From: an uncultured Alphaproteobacteria bacterium
GTDB lineage: Bacteria; Pseudomonadota; Alphaproteobacteria; Rs-D84
DNA: 17,207 nt
Assembly: GCA_944390185.1 (NCBI GenBank)
Contig: CALXPA010000012.1
Coordinates: 1-17,207, forward strand
Direction of reading: 5' to 3'
The translations under genes and the position numbers were made by a program. A model generated the notes under the pieces. It made no database searches and was not told where the DNA came from. It saw nothing but the letters and a program-made list of their open reading frames with translations. This document shows, in pieces, positions 1-7,252 of the stretch (its first letter is position 1; the number at the start of each line of letters is the position of its first letter).

Positions 1-2
1 TG

Positions 3-479
3 ATGAATTTGATTTCACTGGAAGAACATTTCTTTTTCAGTGGCGCCAAGACACAAAAAACCGGATTTTACGATTTGATTAATACTGTGCGCGACATGCG
101 CAAGGAACTGATGGCGCGCATCGTTAAAAAGTCCACGGCCGAAAATGGCGAAGTGTGGTGTATTTCAAAACATTTGCTGGCGGCGTCTATGCGCGTGATG
201 GAGGTTGGAACCAAGGCCTTGTCTGCGGGAAATACGACCGATGCGTACAATTTATTTAACAAGGCGTATGAACTGTATTCACTGTTTTGGGGTATTAACA
301 TGGATCTGATTGATTTGACCGGCGTCAAGCAAGTTGCCCCGGATGTATATGCCAAATGCGCAATGCCTGATGCGGCCGACGCGTCAAAAAATCCTGGGCC
401 CAGCGTTGCGGAATCCCGGTCGGCGGTTCGGCGTTTGGGCGATTGGGTTAAAAATGCGGTTAATTGCTGTATCGAATAA
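3..479 (+). CDS. Conserved-looking hypothetical protein, possibly 5'-partial
   Basis: A 158-aa reading frame whose first ATG lies at base 3 and which ends at TAA 477-479. The opening bases TGATG could be a stop/start overlap with a gene upstream of the window, or this ATG could be an internal methionine of a longer protein; the window cannot decide. The protein has no signal peptide or membrane segment. Residues 1-110 look like a folded mostly helical domain (LEEHFFFSG, GFYDLINTVRDMRKEL, ISKHLLAASMRVMEVG, AYNLFNKAYELYSLFWGI). The AYNLFNKAYELY stretch resembles a single TPR-like helix, but that is not enough to assign a repeat fold. The tail (about 125-158) is polar and probably flexible. I do not recognise a family. 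The next gene starts 61 bp downstream behind its own promoter, so the two need not be co-functional. Confidence 0.75.
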   Translation: MNLISLEEHFFFSGAKTQKTGFYDLINTVRDMRKELMARIVKKSTAENGEVWCISKHLLAASMRVMEVGTKALSAGNTTDAYNLFNKAYELYSLFWGINMDLIDLTGVKQVAPDVYAKCAMPDAADASKNPGPSVAESRSAVRRLGDWVKNAVNCCIE

Positions 480-487
480 ATTCGTGG

Positions 488-517
488 TTGATTTAGGTGT
501 GCGAAAAATGGTAAAAT
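488..517 (+). promoter_or_regulatory. Sigma-70-type promoter for the 845-aa exported protein
   Basis: TTGATT (488-493), an 18-bp spacer and TAAAAT (512-517). Transcription would begin near 524, leaving a leader of about 17 nt with AAGAGAG (525-531) as ribosome binding site for the TTG at 541. The assignment rests on box match and spacing only. Confidence 0.5.
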
Positions 518-540
518 GTAACCTAAGAGAGATGTAAATT

Positions 541-3078
541 TTGATTATACGCGGTGTAAATCTTGGTGGGTTGTTTATGGCGATGATGGCGGTGTTCGTC
601 ACGGGTGTGGCGGATGCCGACACGACGCCCAGTTCGCGTTCTGCCACCAATGTTATCCAGGTTGCGTCCCCGCGCACAGATGGGACGGCGGCCCGTGTTT
701 CGCGCAGTACATCATCTGGATCTGGTAATTCTGGGGCCCAGGAAACTGGGGCGGCGACGTCGGGACGTACATCGTCGGGGGCGGTCGCACGCAGTGCGGC
801 GCGTCGCAATACGATGAATACGTCGACGGTTTCGCGCGCGGCGGTTGCACCGACCCAGGTGCGCAGTGCGGCAACAACGGCGCGTGGTGGTGTTGTGCGT
901 TCGGGTGTTGTGTCGGGGGCCGGGGCGTCGCGTGGCGCGACGACATCGCGCGCAGCGGCGACGAACATGGTACGCAGTGCGACGCACAATGCGTCTTTGG
1001 CGCGTTCGGCATCGAATTCATCGGTTGTTGGGGCGTCGCGTGCGGCGTCTGCACGTGCGACGGCGGTGTTTACAGACATTGATTCTATTGGTGGTGGTTA
1101 TGCCCAGTGTCGCGAGGCGTATGCCACATGCATGGACCAGTTTTGTGCCAACGCGAATGACACGTATCGTCGGTGCGTGTGCAGTGCGCGTTACGATGAC
1201 ATACGTAATACAGAATCTGCGATTGATATGGCGCTGGGGATGCTGGCCCAGTTCGAGAATAATAATCTGGCGGCGGTTGAATTAAGCGCCGAAGAAGTTT
1301 CGGCGATGTACAGCGCGACCGAAGGGGAAAATGCAATCCGCCAGGATACCAGTGCCGCGAATGAAATGCTGATGGAAATTAATGCGTTGTTGTCGGGCGA
1401 AACAGGTCCAAAATCTGAATCCAGCAATTCTATTGAGGTTGCTGGTCTGATTCCGGTCAGTTTTGATAATGATTTCAGTGATATTTGGTCTGGGGGTGGC
1501 AATTCAATCTTTGATTCCCAGGACGGCGGGGTTGATTACACCACCCTGACGGGCCAGGAATTGTATAACCAGGTGAACAAACAATGTCTGGAACTGGTGG
1601 CGGATTCGTGTGAAAACGATGCGGTGCTGAATATGGCGCGCAGTGCGTACAGCATCCTGATTGCCCAGGATTGCAATACGTATGAAAAGCGGGTTGATGC
1701 GCAACAAGAAACACTGGAGAGTACTGTTCGTACAGCCGAAAAGTATTTACGTGATGCCCGACTGGAAGAATATCGTTCGCATAATTCGGCCGACGTGAAT
1801 GAATGCGTCGCCGCCGTGCGCAGTGCGATACTGACCGATGTGGCGTGTGGGCCAAATTTTGAAAAGTGCATGGACTATACCGGGGCATATGTGAACGCGT
1901 CAACCGGCGAACCGATTTATTCACCACGCTTGTTTGAAATGCAGGATTTGATTTTGCTGCCGGGGGTTGGTGACGATGGCGCGGGTGATATATTGGGCGA
2001 AAATCCAGAATTTAATGAATTCTTGGATGGCAAGCGGATGTTCGCAGAATCGGCACTGGATACATGCCGCGATATGTCTGATATCGTGTGGTCAGAATTC
2101 AAGCGCCAGGCATTAATTGAAATCGCCCAGGCCCAGGATGAAAAAATCGAAGAAGTAAGAATGTCATGCGTCAGCACGATGGCCGAATGTTATGATGCCC
2201 AGGCGGGACAGCTGCGCGATTTTGGTGATACGACGGCCCAGTATTCTGGCGCGTTAAGTGCGTATGCCGCACGCGAAATGTGCCAGGACCAGGTTATCGC
2301 ATGTGCGTCATTGTATGGCGATACAGATGATTGCGAATTTGACGGAAATGGCCAGTTGACGACGGGTAATGCCGCTGGTGCGACCGCCAACGATCGGTGT
2401 GGGTTGACGGCATTGTTGAATTTTGTGGATTCTGTGGATACAATCCGCATTGCCGAAGGGTGTGAAACCGCACTGGAAAATTATCTGCAGAAAAAGTGTA
2501 CCCCAACCACCGGCGACATCGGATATCCATGGGACTGTCGGTCAGTATCCATCAATGATATGCGTGACGATCTGGAGAACTTTGCAGGTATAACGTGTAA
2601 TTTTGCCGACGACAAAGCTTTAGGAACGGGGGTGGATAGTAGTGTTGACGCGCTGATTAATGATGCGGTGCAGACAGTGATGGATGAATTGGCCGCGCAA
2701 ATGGCGGACCAGTGCGAAACACTGGATGGGTATTGGGTTGACAGCCAGGATTTTAATTCGCTGATGTATGGCGAAGGGGCGGCGGGTGCCGAAAACCCGG
2801 CGGGTGCCGATGGAACATTGTTACAGGCGTTTTACACGGCGGCATTTGGCGGGAACCAGATGACCAACCTGGGGCGGTGTGTGGAAAATTCAACAATGGT
2901 GCGGTGTTTGGCGTATAACAGTGGTGCGGACGATGCAGATGCGGTTGCGCGGTACGATGCCGAACGTGATGAATGCATATTCTCGGACGCGTGGTATGAA
3001 CAACAGTGCACCGAAAAACTGGGCGGATATTACGAGACGGCCGATTCCACATGCTATGTTTCAAATGGGGGTGTGTAA
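541..3078 (+). CDS. Large exported cysteine-rich protein with basic low-complexity N-terminus (unknown function)
   Basis: An 845-aa protein starting with TTG at 541. The start is supported by AAGAGAG nine bases upstream and because it yields a good Sec signal peptide: a short Arg-bearing n-region, a hydrophobic core at about residues 6-22 and a likely cut after VADA near residue 26. Residues about 27-175 are low complexity (Ala, Ser, Thr, Arg, Gly, Val; recurring RSA/RSAT units) and carry many arginines. From about residue 185 the protein becomes acidic and largely helical with scattered cysteines; I count 28 in the mature part, starting with a C-x6-C-x4-C cluster followed by a CVC pair. That pattern suggests disulfides in the periplasm or outside. 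No enzyme motif was seen and I do not recognise a family. The stop overlaps the start of the next gene (TAATG), implying translational coupling. A structural, surface or adhesin-like role is only a guess. Confidence 0.85.
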   Translation: MIIRGVNLGGLFMAMMAVFVTGVADADTTPSSRSATNVIQVASPRTDGTAARVSRSTSSGSGNSGAQETGAATSGRTSSGAVARSAARRNTMNTSTVSRAAVAPTQVRSAATTARGGVVRSGVVSGAGASRGATTSRAAATNMVRSATHNASLARSASNSSVVGASRAASARATAVFTDIDSIGGGYAQCREAYATCMDQFCANANDTYRRCVCSARYDDIRNTESAIDMALGMLAQFENNNLAAVELSAEEVSAMYSATEGENAIRQDTSAANEMLMEINALLSGETGPKSESSNSIEVAGLIPVSFDNDFSDIWSGGGNSIFDSQDGGVDYTTLTGQELYNQVNKQCLELVADSCENDAVLNMARSAYSILIAQDCNTYEKRVDAQQETLESTVRTAEKYLRDARLEEYRSHNSADVNECVAAVRSAILTDVACGPNFEKCMDYTGAYVNASTGEPIYSPRLFEMQDLILLPGVGDDGAGDILGENPEFNEFLDGKRMFAESALDTCRDMSDIVWSEFKRQALIEIAQAQDEKIEEVRMSCVSTMAECYDAQAGQLRDFGDTTAQYSGALSAYAAREMCQDQVIACASLYGDTDDCEFDGNGQLTTGNAAGATANDRCGLTALLNFVDSVDTIRIAEGCETALENYLQKKCTPTTGDIGYPWDCRSVSINDMRDDLENFAGITCNFADDKALGTGVDSSVDALINDAVQTVMDELAAQMADQCETLDGYWVDSQDFNSLMYGEGAAGAENPAGADGTLLQAFYTAAFGGNQMTNLGRCVENSTMVRCLAYNSGADDADAVARYDAERDECIFSDAWYEQQCTEKLGGYYETADSTCYVSNGGV
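619..1065 (+). repeat. Degenerate low-complexity coding repeat (RSA/RSAT-rich)
   Basis: Inside the 845-aa gene, codons about 27-175 use almost only Ala, Ser, Thr, Arg, Gly and Val. The DNA word CGCAGTGCG recurs (around 791, 862 and 973, and later in the gene at about 1639 and 1818). Units are imperfect and irregularly spaced, so this is a compositional repeat and not a clean tandem array. The same composition creates a long open frame on the opposite strand, which I regard as an artefact. Confidence 0.6.
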
Positions 3079-4613
3079 TGATGCGGACAAAGGTTGGTGT
3101 GATTTTATCGATACTGGTGGCCGCATGTTGGGCGCCCTGGGCCCATGGGGGACTGATTGATATAGCAAACCCGGAACCCTGGGGCAATCCGCAGTTGACT
3201 ACTTGTTTGGGAGGGGATTCAACACAGCTAGCGCAGGCAGTGATTGGTGTGAATAAGAAGAATCAAAATTGTAACCCATTTCGATCCGGGGGGGGGAACA
3301 GCACGCCCTTCTGTTTGGGGAGTGGGGATGCGACAAATACCTGTTGCCAACCAGAGGGCGGAAATGATTATGGATTGATGTTATTGGTCGCGCGCGAGGT
3401 TAATGATCATGGTGCATATTTTTGCCCGACAACCATTTATGGGGATAAGTATAGTGGAGATAGAAGCAAGGACAGTGATACAACTTATAGGTGGCGTTCG
3501 TATACATTGTATGGTGATTCTTCTAATGGCAGCGGGTGTTTTTGGGCGTGTATGCCGGGATATGGCGGGGACAAGTGTGCACAGACCCAGGGATTTGGTT
3601 GTGATACCGTGCCGATAACACGGGATGCCTATGATAGCTATGGCATGACGCGTACACCAGAGATCGAAAACCAAATACCGATGTTTGTAAAAAATCACTA
3701 CGCTGCATGTAATAGTAGCTTGTGTAGAGGCTCACATGAGAAACATTTTAATCAAGAGCATGATATCATTTTGGCGGTGACGGGATGGTTGACGTCTGGA
3801 CACGGGGTGCATGTTCGGCCCGTAACAATTCGTGCAAAGTGGCTGTATGCTGACGGTACAAAATCCAATTGGGTGGCTGAGGCTAAGGATGCAACGCGGG
3901 TTGCTGTTCAGGCCTACCTGGCGGGGGGACAGTCGCAGCTATTGTGCAAGACGGGATATACCCGTAATTCAGATAATACAGATTGTATAGAAGTTGATGC
4001 CCAGGCGTGTAACATGCAAAATCTGTGTCCTGGTTTTACCGAGGATGGATTTGACCCAGAAACAATGATAATGGAGAAAGGTGCCGACCGTAACTGTTAT
4101 ATGTACACGTGCAAGGACCCAGAAATGGCCTTTGCGTCGGGGGCCAGTTTTGAATGCACGGCGTGTGTTGAAAATATGCGTAATGGTGTGTCGCCGGCGG
4201 ATGGAACATGTGTGACATGCGAGGTTGGCCAAGTATTTGACAAGAATGCCAAAAGCACCGGATATTGTACATCGGCAACCGCGTATACCAAGACGGATAT
4301 GCAATATGGTGCCGGGAAAACGCGCGCAACCAGTGGGGATCTGGATACCCAATGTTGGACCATATCGGATATTGACCAGTACAAGGCATGTGTTGCAAAT
4401 GGCGGGGCGACGTCGTTGGCGTCTGGTACGCTGTCACGGGCATTGCCGGCGACGGCCGTACAGTACAAGTTTGCCCAAACGGAAACAAAACTGGATTTGT
4501 CGGCGCCAACAACCGTCCAGACCAGTGTGTATGCGACACCAGCCAACCAGACCAGTTTGACCGTACCAGCCGTGTCGCAACAATTGCAACAGGCTGTATC
4601 GGCCGTAAATTAA
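3078..4613 (+). CDS. Exported cysteine-rich protein with EGF-like and receptor-like Cys motifs (unknown function)
   Basis: The ATG at 3078 shares its A with the preceding TAA and has GGGGG just upstream, giving 511 aa. The frame is open further upstream, but only this start exposes the export signal MMRTKVGVILSILVAAC. The signal is ambiguous: VAAC at residues 14-17 fits a lipobox, which would make a lipoprotein lipidated at Cys17. Cleavage near WAHG (about 20-23) by ordinary signal peptidase is the alternative. The mature part has about 25 cysteines. These include an EGF-like spacing (CFWACMPGYGGDKC, about residue 155), a C-x2-C/GxxC region at about 350-400 recalling growth-factor-receptor-type modules, and a CKTGYTRNSDNTDC unit. 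The last 70 residues are Thr/Ala/Gln-rich and lack cysteine. It is coupled to the upstream cysteine-rich gene and closed by a terminator, so the pair probably works together in the envelope or outside the cell. The family was not recognised. Confidence 0.85.
   Translation: MMRTKVGVILSILVAACWAPWAHGGLIDIANPEPWGNPQLTTCLGGDSTQLAQAVIGVNKKNQNCNPFRSGGGNSTPFCLGSGDATNTCCQPEGGNDYGLMLLVAREVNDHGAYFCPTTIYGDKYSGDRSKDSDTTYRWRSYTLYGDSSNGSGCFWACMPGYGGDKCAQTQGFGCDTVPITRDAYDSYGMTRTPEIENQIPMFVKNHYAACNSSLCRGSHEKHFNQEHDIILAVTGWLTSGHGVHVRPVTIRAKWLYADGTKSNWVAEAKDATRVAVQAYLAGGQSQLLCKTGYTRNSDNTDCIEVDAQACNMQNLCPGFTEDGFDPETMIMEKGADRNCYMYTCKDPEMAFASGASFECTACVENMRNGVSPADGTCVTCEVGQVFDKNAKSTGYCTSATAYTKTDMQYGAGKTRATSGDLDTQCWTISDIDQYKACVANGGATSLASGTLSRALPATAVQYKFAQTETKLDLSAPTTVQTSVYATPANQTSLTVPAVSQQLQQAVSAVN
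3288..3296 (+). repeat. G9 homopolymer inside the 511-aa exported-protein gene
   Basis: Nine consecutive G form three glycine codons (residues about 71-73) shortly after the signal peptide. Poly-G tracts of this length in surface-protein genes are known hot spots for slipped-strand length change. Loss or gain of one base would truncate the protein. Whether it varies cannot be seen from one sequence. Confidence 0.7.
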
Positions 4614-4641
4614 TCCTGGTGTAAAAAATATGTTAAAGAAT

Positions 4642-4665
4642 ACCCGCCACAATTGTGGCGGGTTT
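4642..4665. terminator. Palindromic terminator between convergent genes
   Basis: A perfect 20-bp palindrome CCCGCCACAATTGTGGCGGG (4643-4662) is followed by TTT. It lies 29 bp after the stop of the cysteine-rich operon and 31 bp before the stop of the minus-strand regulator, so it may serve both. The T-tract is short in both directions, so strength is uncertain. Confidence 0.65.
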
Positions 4666-4693
4666 ATGTGCGGTATAAACGAATTTTAAAATA

Positions 4694-5122
4694 TTATTTT
4701 TCCGCGCCGTCGGTCATGCCGTTCAGTGCACGTAACAGGTTTTTGACTGTTTGCCGCTGGGCATCGCTGTCCAGTTTCCAGTACAGATTAATTATCTCTA
4801 GCGATTCATTGCGCCCCAATAAATCTTCGGGTGTTGGTTCGGCAACACGATGTACGCGACCGTTGCGCGTCGGTTCGGGCATGTTGCCCGGCAGACCCTG
4901 GAAAAAGAATGACACAGGTGTTTCCATGGCGACGCTGAGTTCAAACAGGCGCGACGCAGATATGCGGTTGCCTGCACTCTCGTACTTTTGGATTTGTTGG
5001 AATGTCACGCCGCAAATCTTGGATAAATCTTTCTGGGACAAGCCCATCATTACACGGCGCAACTGTATCCGCTGGCCAATGTGTTCATCAACAGATGTTG
5101 GTATAAATGGTCTACCGCTCAT
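4694..5122 (-). CDS. XRE-family helix-turn-helix transcriptional regulator
   Basis: A 142-aa cytoplasmic DNA-binding protein. The HTH spans about residues 15-72: HIGQRIQLRRVMMGLSQ, the second helix after KDLSKICG, the recognition helix VTFQQIQKYE, then NRISASRLFELS. The PVSFFFQG stretch after the HTH is typical of an alphaproteobacterial single-HTH group also containing SinR-like proteins. The C-terminal half (about 95-140) has a short helical segment that could dimerise; no ligand domain is seen. I chose ATG 5122 because AGAAGGG lies directly upstream. The TTG at 5143, seven codons earlier, has no ribosome binding site. It diverges from gpmI and could regulate that gene or itself; two GTTACT direct repeats (5146-5151, 5172-5177) in its leader are possible operator half-sites. 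Confidence 0.88.
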   Translation of the reverse strand: MSGRPFIPTSVDEHIGQRIQLRRVMMGLSQKDLSKICGVTFQQIQKYESAGNRISASRLFELSVAMETPVSFFFQGLPGNMPEPTRNGRVHRVAEPTPEDLLGRNESLEIINLYWKLDSDAQRQTVKNLLRALNGMTDGAEK

Positions 5123-5179
5123 TTCCCTTCTCGCTGGTTGCAAATGTTACTGTAAGAAACACTTCCTATACGTTACTTA

Positions 5180-5208
5180 TTTATACCTTTTTTCTTTTTC
5201 TTTTGCAA
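5180..5208 (-). promoter_or_regulatory. Promoter of the XRE regulator
   Basis: On the minus strand TTGCAA (5208-5203), a 17-bp spacer and TATAAA (5185-5180). The start would be near 5173, giving a leader of about 50 nt to ATG 5122. The TTGCAA hexamer is self-complementary and could be read in both directions. Confidence 0.55.
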
Positions 5209-5231
5209 TCAAAAAACTGATATGATATTTT
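5203..5231 (+). promoter_or_regulatory. Promoter of gpmI (extended -10)
   Basis: TGATATGAT at 5218-5226 is a TG-N-TATGAT extended -10 element; no good -35 lies 17 bp upstream of it. An alternative is TTGCAA (5203-5208), a 17-bp spacer and TATTTT (5226-5231). Transcription would start about 20-25 bp before the ATG at 5259. GGGAG (5248-5252) serves as ribosome binding site. Confidence 0.5.
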
Positions 5232-5258
5232 CATCCGGAAATAAAAGGGAGTTTTTTT

Positions 5259-6734
5259 ATGATTAAACCAGTCGTTTTGTGCATATTGGACGGGGTCGGT
5301 ATCGGAAAATCTGATCAACATAATGCCGTCAAAGTTGCCAGGATGCCATGCTGGAACGCCCTGTTTCAGGCGTATCCGCATTCGCGCCTGGATGCCAGTG
5401 GCGGTGCCGTCGGATTGCCAGATGGCATCATGGGTAATTCCGAAGTGGGTCACATAACAATCGGTGCCGGACGGGTGGTAAATCAATTTTTGCGACGGTT
5501 CCAATTGGAAAATTGGGATAAAAATCCTGTGTTGGGTGACTTTACCGATTCGGTGCGCGAACGTGGTGGGGTGGTTCATATGGCCGGATTGATGTCTGAT
5601 GGACGGGTGCATTCTGATGTGCGCGATATGATGGTTATCGCACGGCGTATATTGGATGCAGGATTGCGCCTGGTCATCCATTTTATCGCAGATGGCCGCG
5701 ATACACCGCCCCAGTCGGCCGCAACATATATATCATTAATCCAAAACGAATTGCGCGAATATATGGCGGATGGACGCGCGTTCTTTGGAACGCTGGCCGG
5801 GCGATACTATGCCATGGACAGAAATAAAAATATGGATCGCACCGCGTTGGCGTTCGACGCAATCGCACGGGCCCAGGCCCAATACCACGCCGCAACCATC
5901 GAAGATGCGCTGCGGGATGCATATGCGCGCGGCGAAACAGATGAATTTATCCGGCCCACCGTCATCGATGGCGATGTCCCGGTAACATCCAAAGATGGGT
6001 TCTTGTTCGGCAATTATCGCAGTGATCGTGCACGACAAATCGTGCGGGCAATGCTGGACACAGGGGCGGTGATGTTGTGCTTTTCTGAATACGGCGAAGG
6101 ATTAAATGATGTCTGCCCCGCCCTGTTGCCAGATGTCACAATAAAAAATACGCTGGGGGATGTGTTGGCGCAAAACCGAATCAGTCAGTTGCGAATCGCT
6201 GAAACAGAAAAATACAACCATGTGACGTACTTTTTTGACGCAGAACGTAATGTCGATTTCGATGGCGAAGAAAAAATCTTGATCCCGTCGCCAGATGTCG
6301 CAACGTTCGATTCGGCACCAGAAATGTCGGCCGAAAAAATCACAGACGCACTGTTGCCAAAATTGGCCCAGTTCGATGTCGTGATTCTAAACTGGGCAAA
6401 TGGGGATATGGTCGGACATACCGGAAATATGGACGCAACAGTACGTGCGATGGAGGTCTTGGATGCCCAATTGGCGCGCCTGGTGCCGGCGGTGTTGGAA
6501 CTGGGCGGGGTTGTGCTGATTACCGCAGACCATGGTAATGCAGAAAAAATGTGGGACGATAAAAACAACGTGCCCTGGACAGCGCATACAACAAACCCAG
6601 TGAATTTTGTCGTGGTGTCAAATGGACTGGTGCATGCAGTGCGCGATGGGGGACTGGCCGATATCGCGCCGACGATTCTGAAGCTGTTGGGATTGGCGCA
6701 GCCGCCAGAGATGACAGGACACAGTTTAATCTGA
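5259..6734 (+). CDS. gpmI: 2,3-bisphosphoglycerate-independent phosphoglycerate mutase
   Basis: A cytoplasmic glycolytic enzyme interconverting 3- and 2-phosphoglycerate through a phosphoserine intermediate; 491 aa against about 510 usual. All hallmark motifs of the alkaline-phosphatase-like Mn-dependent family appear in order. They are the metal Asp in ILDG (D11), the catalytic Ser in LPDGIMGNSEVGH (S61), VHSD (about 117-120), and ADGRDTPP (about 144-151). GRYYAMDRNKNMDR, NYRSDRARQ, NWANGDMVGHTGN and ADHGNAEKM (second metal cluster) then follow, with AHTTNPV near the end. The start has GGGAG six bases upstream. It is a single-gene transcript from an extended -10 promoter. Its last nine bases overlap the 3' end of convergent tadA, and its terminator falls within tadA. 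Confidence 0.98.
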   Translation: MIKPVVLCILDGVGIGKSDQHNAVKVARMPCWNALFQAYPHSRLDASGGAVGLPDGIMGNSEVGHITIGAGRVVNQFLRRFQLENWDKNPVLGDFTDSVRERGGVVHMAGLMSDGRVHSDVRDMMVIARRILDAGLRLVIHFIADGRDTPPQSAATYISLIQNELREYMADGRAFFGTLAGRYYAMDRNKNMDRTALAFDAIARAQAQYHAATIEDALRDAYARGETDEFIRPTVIDGDVPVTSKDGFLFGNYRSDRARQIVRAMLDTGAVMLCFSEYGEGLNDVCPALLPDVTIKNTLGDVLAQNRISQLRIAETEKYNHVTYFFDAERNVDFDGEEKILIPSPDVATFDSAPEMSAEKITDALLPKLAQFDVVILNWANGDMVGHTGNMDATVRAMEVLDAQLARLVPAVLELGGVVLITADHGNAEKMWDDKNNVPWTAHTTNPVNFVVVSNGLVHAVRDGGLADIAPTILKLLGLAQPPEMTGHSLI

Positions 6735-7217
6735 GATGTCGCAGTCGCCAATGGTATGGCGGCTGTTTTTTGATTCTGCGCGGCGGGCACGAAAAAAATC
6801 ACGCAGCAATGTGGCCGATGCGTCCGCAAATTCAGGAATTTGAATAACGTCTGGGCGCCACAGGTGGCGGTCTGTGTCATATATGCGCGCGTTGTGCAGT
6901 ATGCCGCCACCCTTGGCGTCTGGGGCGGCAAAGTATATCCGACGAATTCGCGCCAGGGATATCGCAGTGGCGCACATCGCACATGGTTCCAGACTGACGT
7001 ATATGTCGCAGTCGTCCAGAAACTTGGCCCCCAGTTTTTTGCATGCGCGGTTTATCGCAACGATTTCGGCGTGCAATGTGGGGTTCTGTTTTAACTGGAC
7101 CTGGTTTTCGCCGCGCGCAATAATCGCGCCGTCGCGCACCACAACCGCGCCAATCGGCACGTCGCCGTGTGATGCGGCACGAATCGCTGTATTTAAAGCT
7201 TGCGTCATGAATTCCAT
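6726..7217 (-). CDS. tadA: tRNA-specific adenosine deaminase
   Basis: A 163-aa zinc deaminase that converts the wobble adenosine of tRNA-Arg(ACG) to inosine. Seen from ATG 7217: GDVPIGAVVV substrate-side strand, NPTLHAEI with zinc His49 and proton-shuttle Glu51, and SLEPCAMC with zinc Cys79 and Cys82. The cytidine/deoxycytidylate deaminase fold is complete. The MEFMTQALNTA start aligns with the usual TadA N-terminus. A GTG at 7226 and an ATG at 7208 are alternatives, and none has a strong Shine-Dalgarno. A leaderless start at 7217 is suggested by a promoter ending 7 nt upstream. The polar C-terminal tail (KNSRHTIGDCDISD) is encoded over the gpmI terminator and is probably family-unique. Other cytosine/guanine deaminases are less likely given the PCAMC context. 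Confidence 0.93.
   Translation of the reverse strand: MEFMTQALNTAIRAASHGDVPIGAVVVRDGAIIARGENQVQLKQNPTLHAEIVAINRACKKLGAKFLDDCDIYVSLEPCAMCATAISLARIRRIYFAAPDAKGGGILHNARIYDTDRHLWRPDVIQIPEFADASATLLRDFFRARRAESKNSRHTIGDCDISD
6742..6771 (+). terminator. Intrinsic terminator of gpmI, inside the tadA coding sequence
   Basis: The stem CAGTCGCC (6742-6749) pairs with GGCGGCTG (6758-6765) with one G-U, around an 8-nt loop, followed by TTTTTT (6766-6771). It lies 7 bp after the gpmI stop and reads in the plus direction. The same bases encode the last residues of TadA on the other strand. Confidence 0.75.
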
Positions 7218-7227
7218 GGTATACACT
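7200..7227 (+). promoter_or_regulatory. Promoter of rsmD (probably leaderless)
   Basis: TTGCGT (7200-7205), a 16-bp spacer and TACACT (7222-7227); the ATG at 7235 lies 7 nt further, so the transcript may begin at the start codon. The -35 sits within the tadA coding sequence. The -35 match is only partial. Confidence 0.45.
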
Positions 7228-7252
7228 GTAAACCATGAATTCGAAATTGCAA
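7225..7252 (-). promoter_or_regulatory. Promoter of tadA (probably leaderless)
   Basis: On the minus strand TTGCAA (7252-7247), a 16-bp spacer and TACAGT (7230-7225); the ATG at 7217 lies 7 nt further. The -35 sits within the rsmD coding sequence. The mirror-image promoter of rsmD shares the same -10 palindrome TACACTGTA. Confidence 0.5.

Noticed and set aside
384..1079. A 231-aa open frame on the minus strand opposite the low-complexity part of the 845-aa gene
   Set aside because: It mirrors the biased composition of the plus-strand repeat, lacks a ribosome binding site, and crosses the promoter and 3' end of neighbouring genes.
3006..3077. Longer N-terminus for the 511-aa exported protein
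   Set aside because: Starting at 3078 gives a TAATG coupling, a nearby G-rich binding site and an N-terminal export signal, which the longer form would bury.
541..4613. Horizontal acquisition of the cysteine-rich operon
   Set aside because: Apart from the low-complexity segment, codon choice looks like that of the neighbours by eye, and no integrase, transposase or attachment repeat is seen.
4653..5225. A 190-aa plus-strand open frame opposite the XRE regulator
   Set aside because: It begins inside the terminator palindrome and is antisense to a clear HTH gene.
6185..6982. A 265-aa minus-strand open frame across gpmI and tadA
   Set aside because: Both overlapped genes are unmistakable; the product has no recognisable feature and is a shadow.
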